Assembly (NCBI GenBank): GCA_964615905.1
Contig: CAZTUB010000009.1
Location: 124,001 to 188,000, forward strand
Source of the DNA: DATLMR01 sp964615905
GTDB taxonomy: Bacteria > Acidobacteriota > Blastocatellia > UBA7656
DNA: 64,000 nt
Direction of reading: 5' to 3'
Each line of letters opens with the position of its first letter. Position 1 is the first letter of the stretch. The notes below the pieces were generated by a model. The model had not been told where the DNA came from, did no database searches, and saw only the letters and a program-made list of their open reading frames with translations. Positions 50,858 through 58,312 of the stretch are shown one piece after another. The position numbers and the translations under genes were made by a program.

Positions 50858-51394
50858 CTACTGACGACCGCCTCGGCCGCGACCTCGCGTGCGACCTGAC
50901 GGTTCGCCCTCGCCTTTCTTTTCACCTTCCTGCGCCCCTTCGACGCGCTCGCGCTCGGCGTCCGTCCACTCGCACAGAGCGCGCCTGTCTGCGTCGGAAA
51001 GCTCGGCCTCCGGGTGAGCGAGAACGTAATTCCTGATCGGCATCGAGCCTTTCTCGACCTCTTCGCATATCTCTTCGAGCAGATCGGCCCTCTTTTCCGC
51101 GTCGTATCTCCCCCACTCGGACAGGTTCATATGCCCGCGCGCCTCGTTGACGTCGTGGACGACAAGCCACGAAACGGGGGCGATATTTGAGTACCACGGC
51201 CAGACGGTTTCGTTCGAATGGCAATCGAGGCAGGCGCGTTTCAAGATCGCTTCCACTTCGGGAGCAGCCTGTACATGCGCCCTGTAAGAGATAGCTTGGT
51301 CGGCAACAGGGTTGGTTCTTTCGGGTCTGACAAACTGCACGAGCACGAATCCCGCGCCTAAAACGATAACGGCCCATTTTAAGATTCTAAGCAT
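50858..51394 (-). CDS. Haem-binding domain protein
   Basis: The frame gives 178 residues. One N-terminal membrane segment (LKWAVIVLGAGFVLVQF) then a haem c site CLDCHSNETVWPWYSNIAPVSW with CxxCH and distal residues of the Haem_bd family, and VNEARGHMNLSEWG. A Glu/Lys/Gly/Arg-rich tail (GEKKGEGEPSGRTRGRGRGG) is low complexity. It probably faces the periplasm as a tethered cytochrome. It lies downstream of the FecR-type anti-sigma gene in the same direction. Confidence 0.85.
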   Translation of the reverse strand: MLRILKWAVIVLGAGFVLVQFVRPERTNPVADQAISYRAHVQAAPEVEAILKRACLDCHSNETVWPWYSNIAPVSWLVVHDVNEARGHMNLSEWGRYDAEKRADLLEEICEEVEKGSMPIRNYVLAHPEAELSDADRRALCEWTDAERERVEGAQEGEKKGEGEPSGRTRGRGRGGRQ

Positions 51395-51439
51395 ATCTCT
51401 ACCCCGGCGTCGTTTATCATATGAAAACAGACCACACGA

Positions 51440-52603
51440 TCACCCGCCCCAGACGTTTCGCCACGCCTTCTTCCAGACAGGCACGTCCTGGCGAAACCAT
51501 ATATGCTCAAGCTGGTCTCTCCACGCTTTCAGCACCTGATCATCGAGGTTGATTACGCCCTCGCGCGTCACCCCTTCGGGCGGGGTGGCGAGCGCGGAGA
51601 TGCGGTCGTATATGCGGCCACGGTCCTCTTCGCCCACTTGGCGAACAAGGTGCCACAGCGTAAGAGTATCAAAGGCGCGCGCTTCCTTGAGCACCGTTTC
51701 GATTGCTAAAGGGGTATATCTTTCAAAATCTATTTCGACAAGCGCCGCCTTCAAATCATCGGTCGCGTCCTCGAAATAGGGCGTGCCGGGACCGACGCCG
51801 GGCCGGGTCGCGCAGGCGGCCCCCGCCGGGACCATCGACTCCCTGTCCTTGTGCTCAAGCGCGACATAACCCATCGTCACATGAAGGAAGGTCGCGCCCG
51901 CGTCATCGACTTCGAGCGTGTAAGCGCAGCCGTAATCGACGGCGGTCGCGGACGGCGTATCTACGAAGAAAAGTCGCGGCGGCGCAAAGATCATGGCGTG
52001 CACGGTCCCGCGCTTCAGCTCAAGGCGATGCTCCGTCAACCGCGTCCGCACAAGGCGAAGGCTCGTCTGAGGCTCGACCTCGACAAAGCCTATGTCGGCC
52101 ACGCTGATCCGCGCGCGCGAAGAGCCTCCGGTTTCGAGCCACTCGCCTACGGACAGGCTCCCGATCTCGTCTACGCGGTCTGAATCGACCAGCACCGTCC
52201 CTTCAAGACTTGTAACTTCCCACGGGGCATCGACCGAGCGAAAGTAATACCAAGATAAAGCCGTTATGAGACCGACAACTAAAACTGCGCTTACGACGGC
52301 CAGCGGGTTATAAGCGAAAGCGGGCAGCCAGCCAAATAATCTTTGCGATGCTCGCGGGCGCGCCGCCTGCGTGCGGGGCTTTGCGTCGAGCAGGGCTTCG
52401 ATCTCCCCCCAGAGCGTGTCGGGCGCTGTGAGCGTGGGCAGTTGCTCGGCAAAGTGCACGCCGAGCTTTATCTCTTCGTACTCCTGGCTGCACCGGCGGC
52501 AGGCGTCGAGGTGCGCGCTGACGCGGTCGGCCTGCGAAGCGTCAAGCTCTTTGTGGCAGTAGGCCGAAAGCAATTTGGAAACGTGCTTGTTGAACATCCT
52601 CAT
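51440..52603 (-). CDS. Anti-sigma factor with zinc finger and FecR-like domain
   Basis: The frame gives 387 residues. The N-terminus is a zinc-binding anti-sigma domain (AYCHKELDASQADRVSAHLDACRRCSQEY, HxxxCxxC). One membrane segment (LAVVSAVLVVGLITALSWYYF, about 100-120). The periplasmic FecR-like part (WEVTSLEGTVLVDSDRVDEIG, GEWLETGGSSRARISVADIGFVEV) follows, then a helical tail (about 300-387). Its ATG overlaps the sigma gene stop (ATGA), implying coupled synthesis. Confidence 0.85.
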   Translation of the reverse strand: MRMFNKHVSKLLSAYCHKELDASQADRVSAHLDACRRCSQEYEEIKLGVHFAEQLPTLTAPDTLWGEIEALLDAKPRTQAARPRASQRLFGWLPAFAYNPLAVVSAVLVVGLITALSWYYFRSVDAPWEVTSLEGTVLVDSDRVDEIGSLSVGEWLETGGSSRARISVADIGFVEVEPQTSLRLVRTRLTEHRLELKRGTVHAMIFAPPRLFFVDTPSATAVDYGCAYTLEVDDAGATFLHVTMGYVALEHKDRESMVPAGAACATRPGVGPGTPYFEDATDDLKAALVEIDFERYTPLAIETVLKEARAFDTLTLWHLVRQVGEEDRGRIYDRISALATPPEGVTREGVINLDDQVLKAWRDQLEHIWFRQDVPVWKKAWRNVWGG

Positions 52604-53178
52604 TCCCCTGATGCAAAGCTTTCGCGCAGGTGCGCGAGCTTACGAGCCAGAGCCTTGTGGCCGCGATTGAGCCGCGAGGCGACGGTGCCTTTCGAGCAAT
52701 CGAGCACGCTCGCTATCTCTTCGTAAGAGAGGTCCTCGACGTACTTGAGCAGGATCGGCATCCTCAGCTTCGGGCTGAGATCGGCGATGGCGGCCCTGAC
52801 AGACTCTGCCATCTGACTCTTTATATATAGCTCCTCTTGAGAGCCTCTCGCAGTCATCGCGCTTACCTCCCGCGCGTCGTCAACCGCGACGAACCGCTTT
52901 CGCTTCCGGTGCTCGTCGAGGCAGGCATTAGCCACCACCCGATAAAGCCAGGTCGAGAACTCCGAGTCCTCGCGGAACTGGTTGATGATCGTAAAAAGCT
53001 TCAAGAAGACCTGCTGGCTGATGTCTCTCGCCATAGACTCGTCGCCGCTGTAATGAAAGGCTATCGAATAGACCTTGTCTTTGTAAGCTTCAAACAGCAA
53101 CTGAAACGCCGCCCGGTCTCCTCGGCGGCAGCCATCAATTACCCGGTCAAGGTTTTCGCACTCTCTCATCAAAGCCAT
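52600..53178 (-). CDS. ECF sigma factor
   Basis: The frame gives 192 residues. Sigma2: FQLLFEAYKDKVYSIAFHYSGDESMARDISQQVFLKLFTIINQF with FSTWLYRVVANACLDEHRKRKRF. Sigma4: LSPKLRMPILLKYVEDLSYEEIASVLDCSKGTVASRLNRGHKAL. Start may be the first or the fourth codon (MALMREC). The next genes encode its membrane-bound anti-sigma factor and a haem-binding protein. Heptad element G begins 6 nt upstream of the start, so it must overlap the leader. Confidence 0.92.
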   Translation of the reverse strand: MALMRECENLDRVIDGCRRGDRAAFQLLFEAYKDKVYSIAFHYSGDESMARDISQQVFLKLFTIINQFREDSEFSTWLYRVVANACLDEHRKRKRFVAVDDAREVSAMTARGSQEELYIKSQMAESVRAAIADLSPKLRMPILLKYVEDLSYEEIASVLDCSKGTVASRLNRGHKALARKLAHLRESFASGE

Positions 53179-53183
53179 CTTTC

Positions 53184-53263
53184 GTGAGCCGTAAACCGTA
53201 AACCGTGACAGGAAAGGCCAGACTCTGACCTGCCGTGGTTTACGCTCTGTTTGTCACGGCTGA
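53184..53263. repeat. Heptad inverted-repeat element G (degenerate)
   Basis: Left arm 53184-53211: GTGAGCC, GTAAACC, GTAAACC, GTGACAG. Right side: TGCCGTG, GGTTTAC (53237-53243), TTGTCAC (53250-53256), GGCTGAC. It lies just upstream of the second ECF sigma gene. Confidence 0.75.
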
Positions 53264-53382
53264 CGTTCTTCAACCATTAGACGCCCGCGCAAAGGGCTTT
53301 CTTCCCTTAAATCCCCAATAGCCTTTTCGGTTAGAAGCATTGTATAATTTCGGACCTTGGGAACATATAAGCAAGAGGGTTC

Positions 53383-55719
53383 ATGAGCAATAATAGAAGT
53401 TTGCGCGGAATCGTTATTCTCTTAATAATCGTGCTCGTCTCGCTCGCGGGCGTCGAGATACGGTCGACGGCTCAGGTCAACACGGTGGAGCTGGCCGTAG
53501 ACACTCGCAACAAGGACCAGGACGGGCTGCTGGTGCTGCACGGCGGAATAGCTCGCGGCGGCGAGCGAGGCTTTCCCGTCGGGGCGGGCGATATAAACGG
53601 CGACGGTCGCGACGACGTGATCTTCTGCGGGATGTATGCCAACAGCTTCGGCACGCAAAACGGCCACGTCAATTTCTACTTGAGCGACGGGCGCGACACG
53701 GGCGCGGTCGATGCGGGGCAGCTGCCCGCGAGCATAGGCTTCCTTCGCGGCGCGACTTCAGGCGATCTGCTGGGCACTTCTGTCGCCACAGGCGATGTGA
53801 ACGGCGACGGGATCGCGGACGTGGCGCTCGGCGCGTTCGGAGACGACGGCCCCGGAAACTCAAGGACAAATTCAGGCGCGGCATACCTCGTCTTCGGCTC
53901 TCCGAATTTTAATATGAGGGCCAGCCTCGCTACGGGAACGGGCCTGCCGCCCGCGGGAGTCACGGCCATCTACGGGGCTCAGGCCAACGGCAGGTCGGGC
54001 ATATGGGTCGATATAGGAGACCTCGACGGGGACGGCTTTGCCGATACCGTAGTCGGCACGGACCAGTTAAGCACCCAGACCGAAAGAGGGTCCCATCGCG
54101 GCGGCGCATTCATAATATTTGGCGCGGCCAATCTGCCGCAGGTGATAGACCTAGCCTCGCCCCCGCAGGGCGTGCGAGTCACTCGCATACTGGGCGTGGA
54201 CAACGAAGACCACTGGGGGTCGATGCTCCACATAAACGACATCAACCACGACGGCGTGAGCGATCTCGCGATTGCGGGCGCGATCTTCCGGGACTCTGCC
54301 TCTTACATAGACCCTCAGAACGAAGAGGGCGGGCACGATGCAAGGGCCGCAAACTTGAACGGGACGCGCCGAGGCTGCGGCGAAGTCTTTGTGCTTTACG
54401 GCAATCAGAACTGGCCGCAGACGGTCGATCTGAACAACCCGCCCGCGAACTCGACTCACGTCATAGGCGCGCATACGGACGACCTTCTCGGCTCGCAGAT
54501 GCATAGCGCGGACCTGAACGGCGACGGGCGAAGAGAGTTCATCGTCGGCGCGCTCAGAGCGTTGTCGCCACGGCGCGGGCGGACCGGCGGCGTCTATGTC
54601 ATCTACGGCGCGCCGGAGCTTGAGGGGGCGGTCATAGACCTTTCGCTGGCGCCACCGGCAGGGATTCGAATCACAGAGATTTACGGCGAAGATCATCTGG
54701 ACTGCGCGGGCGATTCAGTTCGCTCGTACGATATAAACGGCGACGGGCGGGCAGAGCTATTCATCGGAAGCCCGGAGCACAACCTCGATGTAAACGGCGA
54801 GCACCGCTATGACGCGGGCGACACAAAATTTATCTACGGCCAGGACGATTTTCTTCCCGCCCTGATCGAGCTTCACGACCTTCCGCAGGGGCTTCGGGTG
54901 TTCAGGCTGGCCGGGGCGTTTGGCGAGGAGCAAAGCTCGGACGGCGACGGCGACGAGATGTCCTACAGGCTGGCGGGCGGCGATGTTGACGGCGACGGCT
55001 TTGTCGATTACATAGCCAACGCCATGCACGGCAACGGGTTTGGCGAGGCGGCGGCGAACGCCGGAAACGTTTTTGTTTTCAGCGGCAAGAAACTCTCTAT
55101 GCGGCTTGGGATGCTCCCGCCGGAGCAGGACCCTGCTCCGGTCTTGACCTCGGCTTCGCTCTCTCTGAACGGGCAGACGGTCGAGCAGGCCGCCGCGGGC
55201 CAGTCGGGGCTTATCATCACAATCACAGGGACGGGGTTCAGGGCAGACACGCAGGTGCTTATAAACGGCATGATCGCGACCGCAATCATACCGTCGAACC
55301 CTGACCTTGCCGCGACCCGGCGGACGGTCGCGCTTGACGACAACCCTTCAATCAGAAACACCGTCGGCCAGCTCATCATCAGGGTGCGAAACACAAACCC
55401 CGCATCGAGCCTCTCAAACGAAGTCGCGGCAGGGCGTCTGGCAGGCCCTGAGATTCAAAACGTCCGGTTCAAACGAAAGTCGGGCGGCGCGCTCATAATA
55501 AAAGTCGACGGGGCGAACCTCCTGGCAGGGTCAACCCTGGCAGTGGCGACCGTTGCGGGCCAGCCCGTCACGGTTAAAGGCGTCTCGGTCACAGGCGGCA
55601 ATTTCGCTCAAGGGAAGATCAAGGCCAGCCAGGTCCCCGCACCGGGCACACAACTGCGCGTACAGATAACAAGCCCGACGAATATACTGTCGAACCTGTT
55701 CACCGTCTCTGTGCCTTGA
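53383..55719 (+). CDS. Secreted FG-GAP (integrin-like) repeat protein with IPT-type domains
   Basis: The frame gives 778 residues. Signal peptide GIVILLIIVLVSLAGVEIRSTAQ. Residues about 60-560 hold seven FG-GAP blades with calcium loops: GAGDINGDGRDDVIFCG, TGDVNGDGIADVALGAFGDDG, IGDLDGDGFADTVVGTD, INDINHDGVSDLAIAG, SADLNGDGRREFIVGALR, SYDINGDGRAELFIGSPEH, GGDVDGDGFVDYIANA. This is a seven-bladed propeller as in integrin alpha chains. The C-terminal part (about 590-778) has IPT/TIG-like strands (SLSLNGQTVEQAAAGQSGLIITITGTGF). GAGGG precedes the ATG. Confidence 0.88.
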   Translation: MSNNRSLRGIVILLIIVLVSLAGVEIRSTAQVNTVELAVDTRNKDQDGLLVLHGGIARGGERGFPVGAGDINGDGRDDVIFCGMYANSFGTQNGHVNFYLSDGRDTGAVDAGQLPASIGFLRGATSGDLLGTSVATGDVNGDGIADVALGAFGDDGPGNSRTNSGAAYLVFGSPNFNMRASLATGTGLPPAGVTAIYGAQANGRSGIWVDIGDLDGDGFADTVVGTDQLSTQTERGSHRGGAFIIFGAANLPQVIDLASPPQGVRVTRILGVDNEDHWGSMLHINDINHDGVSDLAIAGAIFRDSASYIDPQNEEGGHDARAANLNGTRRGCGEVFVLYGNQNWPQTVDLNNPPANSTHVIGAHTDDLLGSQMHSADLNGDGRREFIVGALRALSPRRGRTGGVYVIYGAPELEGAVIDLSLAPPAGIRITEIYGEDHLDCAGDSVRSYDINGDGRAELFIGSPEHNLDVNGEHRYDAGDTKFIYGQDDFLPALIELHDLPQGLRVFRLAGAFGEEQSSDGDGDEMSYRLAGGDVDGDGFVDYIANAMHGNGFGEAAANAGNVFVFSGKKLSMRLGMLPPEQDPAPVLTSASLSLNGQTVEQAAAGQSGLIITITGTGFRADTQVLINGMIATAIIPSNPDLAATRRTVALDDNPSIRNTVGQLIIRVRNTNPASSLSNEVAAGRLAGPEIQNVRFKRKSGGALIIKVDGANLLAGSTLAVATVAGQPVTVKGVSVTGGNFAQGKIKASQVPAPGTQLRVQITSPTNILSNLFTVSVP

Positions 55720-55727
55720 TAAAAGGA

Positions 55728-55772
55728 CCGAGGACTGATGACTGCGCCTGAAAGCCGGTCTTTAGTCCTCGG
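55728..55772 (+). terminator. Hairpin after FG-GAP gene, candidate terminator
   Basis: CCGAGGACT (55728-55736) pairs with 55764-55772 across a 27-nt loop. It lies 9 bp after the FG-GAP gene stop, and there is no T-run, so termination is likely but not certain. Confidence 0.55.
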
Positions 55773-55854
55773 CTCCAAATCGAACATCCATAAAATAAGT
55801 TTTCCCAACTCGGTCCTCAATTCCATGCCGCAGGCGGTAGTCCTTAAAGAGTTG

Positions 55855-55883
55855 TTGACACGCCGCAAGTCGGCGTGTAGGAT
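55855..55883 (+). promoter_or_regulatory. Sigma-70-type promoter of cold-shock gene with palindromic spacer
   Basis: TTGACA (55855-55860), a 17-bp spacer and TAGGAT (55878-55883). Within it ACACGCCG (55858-55865) is the exact inverse of CGGCGTGT (55871-55878), an 8-bp dyad lying between and partly over the two hexamers. A regulator bound there would block the polymerase. Confidence 0.7.
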
Positions 55884-56029
55884 GTGCGAGTTTTGATTTA
55901 CCAGTAGTGTGAGGAGGACTGAAGTTGAAGTTAAGGTTTTGCGCGTTTGAAAGTTGGACCGCGAACGCTCTTTGCTTTAGCTCCGATCATCACTACGTAA
56001 CACTGAATAGATGAAAAGGAGAAAAAGCT

Positions 56030-56233
56030 TTGAGAGAAACCGGTACAGTTAAATGGTTCAACGCCACAAAGGGCTACGGCTTCATCACCCGCGCCGGTGG
56101 CGATGACGTTTTCGTGCATTACTCGGCCATCGAGTCTGAAGGGTACAAGACCCTTAACGAAGGCCAGACAGTCGAGTTCACGATTACTCAAGGTCCAAAA
56201 GGACTCGCGGCTAGCAACGTCACTGCTGCATAG
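56030..56233 (+). CDS. Cold-shock protein (CspA family)
   Basis: The frame gives 67 residues from a TTG, with AAAGGAG upstream. The cold-shock fold is complete: TGTVKWFNATKGYGFITR with RNP1, DVFVHYSAI with RNP2, and GQTVEFTITQGPKGLAASNV. It binds single-stranded RNA and DNA. A strong promoter and a leader of about 140 nt precede it, as is common for cold-regulated csp mRNAs. Confidence 0.95.
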   Translation: MRETGTVKWFNATKGYGFITRAGGDDVFVHYSAIESEGYKTLNEGQTVEFTITQGPKGLAASNVTAA

Positions 56234-56248
56234 CCTTACAAGATAGAG

Positions 56249-56282
56249 GCGAGCCGTGGTCCCACAGGGTCGCGGCTCGCTT
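56249..56282 (+). terminator. Candidate terminator of the cold-shock gene
   Basis: GCGAGCCG (56249-56256) pairs with CGGCTCGC (56273-56280); the inner part CCC/GGG can extend it. A short TTCCCTCC tail follows. Confidence 0.65.
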
Positions 56283-56432
56283 CCCTCCTCTTAACCCCCG
56301 CCTTTTATCTCACCCTCATCAAACGCTAACAACACCGACCGCGCGCGCAGGGGTTTAGCCACCCTCTCTACTGTGTTAGACTTATGTCGCCTTCTGTATT
56401 GAGGCAACAACCGAAGTGGGGAGAGAGGGTTT

Positions 56433-56855
56433 ATGGCAGACAAAGATAGAGAGCAGTTCATAGACGCGGGCCGGGCCGAAACAGAGGAGTACGTGCCGGA
56501 CGAAGAGGTTCAGCAGGAATTTGCCGAAGCTCAGCGATTGGGCTCAAACAATGAACAGTTTGTCCGCGAGTTGCGCGAGCATCATTCGCGCACGCCCGAT
56601 ATTTCGGCCGGCGACATAGACGCCGACTGGGCGCGCGCCGATGTTGGCGAAGAGACAGTGGGCGGCTCAACCCCTACGCCCGACCAGGACATTGTCGATG
56701 AGATAGGCGAGGCGGTCGGGTTGACTTACGAAGACAACGAGCCGCTGCACACGACCGAAAAGGTCGAAGAGCGCGACCGAAAGCGATGGGAGCTCGACCC
56801 CGCCTCTTCCGAGGATTACAACAAGCGTGTCAACCACGAGGGCGAGATAGAATAG
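56433..56855 (+). CDS. DUF6335-family protein
   Basis: The frame gives 140 residues, very acidic and hydrophilic. Matching features are SAGDIDADWARADVGEETVGGSTPTPDQDIVDEIGEAVGLTYEDNEPL and RKRWELDPASSEDY, which I recall as the DUF6335 pattern seen in cyanobacteria and acidobacteria. No signal peptide or membrane segment. GGGGAGAG lies upstream. Function unknown. Confidence 0.75.
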   Translation: MADKDREQFIDAGRAETEEYVPDEEVQQEFAEAQRLGSNNEQFVRELREHHSRTPDISAGDIDADWARADVGEETVGGSTPTPDQDIVDEIGEAVGLTYEDNEPLHTTEKVEERDRKRWELDPASSEDYNKRVNHEGEIE

Positions 56856-56973
56856 CCCGCGCGGGCACCCCGTGGCGGGGCGCGGCCGATTTTCGACTCA
56901 AGCAGGATTTTCCGGCCGGGGGTCATCTGGTATAATTCGCACCCGTAAAATATCTACGGGCGGAGGCGCAGCA

Positions 56974-57810
56974 ATGAAGAAGATCGCGTCGTTTCTCTTT
57001 ATAGCATTTCTACTAACATCCACAGCCGGGGCCGACACCATCCATCTAAAAAACGGCAGCGTGTTGAAAGGCAAGGTCGCAAGCTTCAGCGATGACCAGT
57101 TCGTTGTGATGCTCGACACGGGATCGGGCCGCTACATGAGCCGCGCCATGATCTACACGGGCGATGTCGCGCGTATAGAGTTCGACTCCGCGCCCGCCGC
57201 CTCCGCCGAATCGACGACGTCGCGCGAAGTCGTCGCGCCATCCTCCTCGACAACGGCCAGCGAGACCCAGCCGCGTGACACGCAGCCGCGAGATACCCAG
57301 CCGCGTGACGCGCAGCCCGAACCTCAGCCTGAGAGGAACACGGAGCCCCCGCCTGTCGACAGGGACTCGACAATCGAAAGGACATCGACCACTGCGCCCG
57401 CCAATGTAGAGGTGACGGAAACGCCGCGCAAGTTGACCGGCCCTGTAAAGACGACCGTGATCGACGTTGTGGCAAAGCGCGACTGGACGAGCACGGGCCT
57501 GATTATCAAGCGCGGCGACCTGATACGCATAACCGCGACCGGCACCGTGACGCTCGATCCGGTGAGCGGCGCGTCGAGCGGCGCCGAGGGGACCGATCTG
57601 ACGGACCTCAAAAAGCTTATGGGCGATAAGCCCACGGGCGCGCTCATAGGCGTGATCGGGGCGGACAACGACGACTTCATCTTTGTGGGCCGCTCGGTCG
57701 AGTTTGAAGCGCGCAGGGACGGGCTGCTCTTTCTGTCAGTAAACGAAGGCGTGCTTGCCGACAACACCGGAGCATACAAAGCGACAATCGAGTTGCAGTC
57801 GAAACGATAA
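56974..57810 (+). CDS. Secreted LecA-like beta-sandwich protein
   Basis: The frame gives 278 residues from the ATG at 56974, with GGAGG upstream; the frame itself starts earlier at 56872. Signal peptide IASFLFIAFLLTSTAGA. An N-terminal SH3-like strand unit (TIHLKNGSVLKGKVASFSDDQFVVML) is followed by a Ser/Thr/Pro linker with a QPRDT repeat (15-bp units at 57268-57312). The C-terminal domain (WTSTGLIIKRGDLIRITATGTVTLDP; GALIGVIGADNDDFIFVGRSVEFEARRDGLLFLSVNEG) resembles the galactose-binding LecA (PA-IL) fold with its Asp-rich calcium loops. Ligand unknown. Confidence 0.78.
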   Translation: MKKIASFLFIAFLLTSTAGADTIHLKNGSVLKGKVASFSDDQFVVMLDTGSGRYMSRAMIYTGDVARIEFDSAPAASAESTTSREVVAPSSSTTASETQPRDTQPRDTQPRDAQPEPQPERNTEPPPVDRDSTIERTSTTAPANVEVTETPRKLTGPVKTTVIDVVAKRDWTSTGLIIKRGDLIRITATGTVTLDPVSGASSGAEGTDLTDLKKLMGDKPTGALIGVIGADNDDFIFVGRSVEFEARRDGLLFLSVNEGVLADNTGAYKATIELQSKR

Positions 57811-58312
57811 GCGGGCTGCGCGCCTGCCTGGACCACCGCCCCGGAAGGCTTCCAAGAGCGAAGCTTCCGGGGCGGCTCTATTTAAGAATCGCGTCACACC
57901 GTGTTAACCCCTATTTCCCTTGACTTGATCGGGGGCGTTCAAGTACCTTTCCCTTCTCCGCCGGGTTGTTTTTACTTTAAAAAACCGAGGGCCAGATGAT
58001 GCAAGCCAGGTAGCCTTATATTATCTCGACGTGCATCGATAGCCACCCGTACGTTTTTAGATTAGAAACAGGACCGGCGAGAGAATGCTCATTTCAGGTT
58101 CCGTCATGAATCCTCACCCCGCAGAGGCAGGAAAGGATTGACGATAACGAGGAGGCGAACAAGCTCAAGGCCGAACAAGCCAGCTACGCGCCGCCCTATA
58201 TAACTGAGGCAAGACGAGGTGAGCGACTGTAAGTGAGGACCGAGCGCGCGGCAAACCGCCTGCGCGGTCAGAAGTCGCAATCACACTTTATAATCTATAG
58301 AGAGGCAGAGAG
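57811..58312. other. Leader region of the TonB receptor gene
   Basis: The 502 bp hold a strong hairpin at 57836-57875 and a second at 58235-58270. A short open stretch 58137-58232 (IDDNEEANKLKAEQASYAPP...) has no start codon and may be a gene remnant. A TATAAT at 58289-58294 lies 18 bp before the receptor ATG, without a convincing -35. Confidence 0.5.
57836..57875 (+). terminator. Hairpin after LecA-like gene, candidate terminator
   Basis: CCGCCCCGGAAG (57836-57847) pairs exactly with 57864-57875, followed by CTCTATTT. Confidence 0.7.

Larger units (their letters stand above)
55720..56029. other. Intergenic region with hairpin and cold-shock promoter
   Basis: The 310 bp hold the hairpin at 55728-55772 and the promoter at 55855-55883, followed by a leader of about 140 nt before the cold-shock gene. 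No CDS is supported. Confidence 0.7.
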
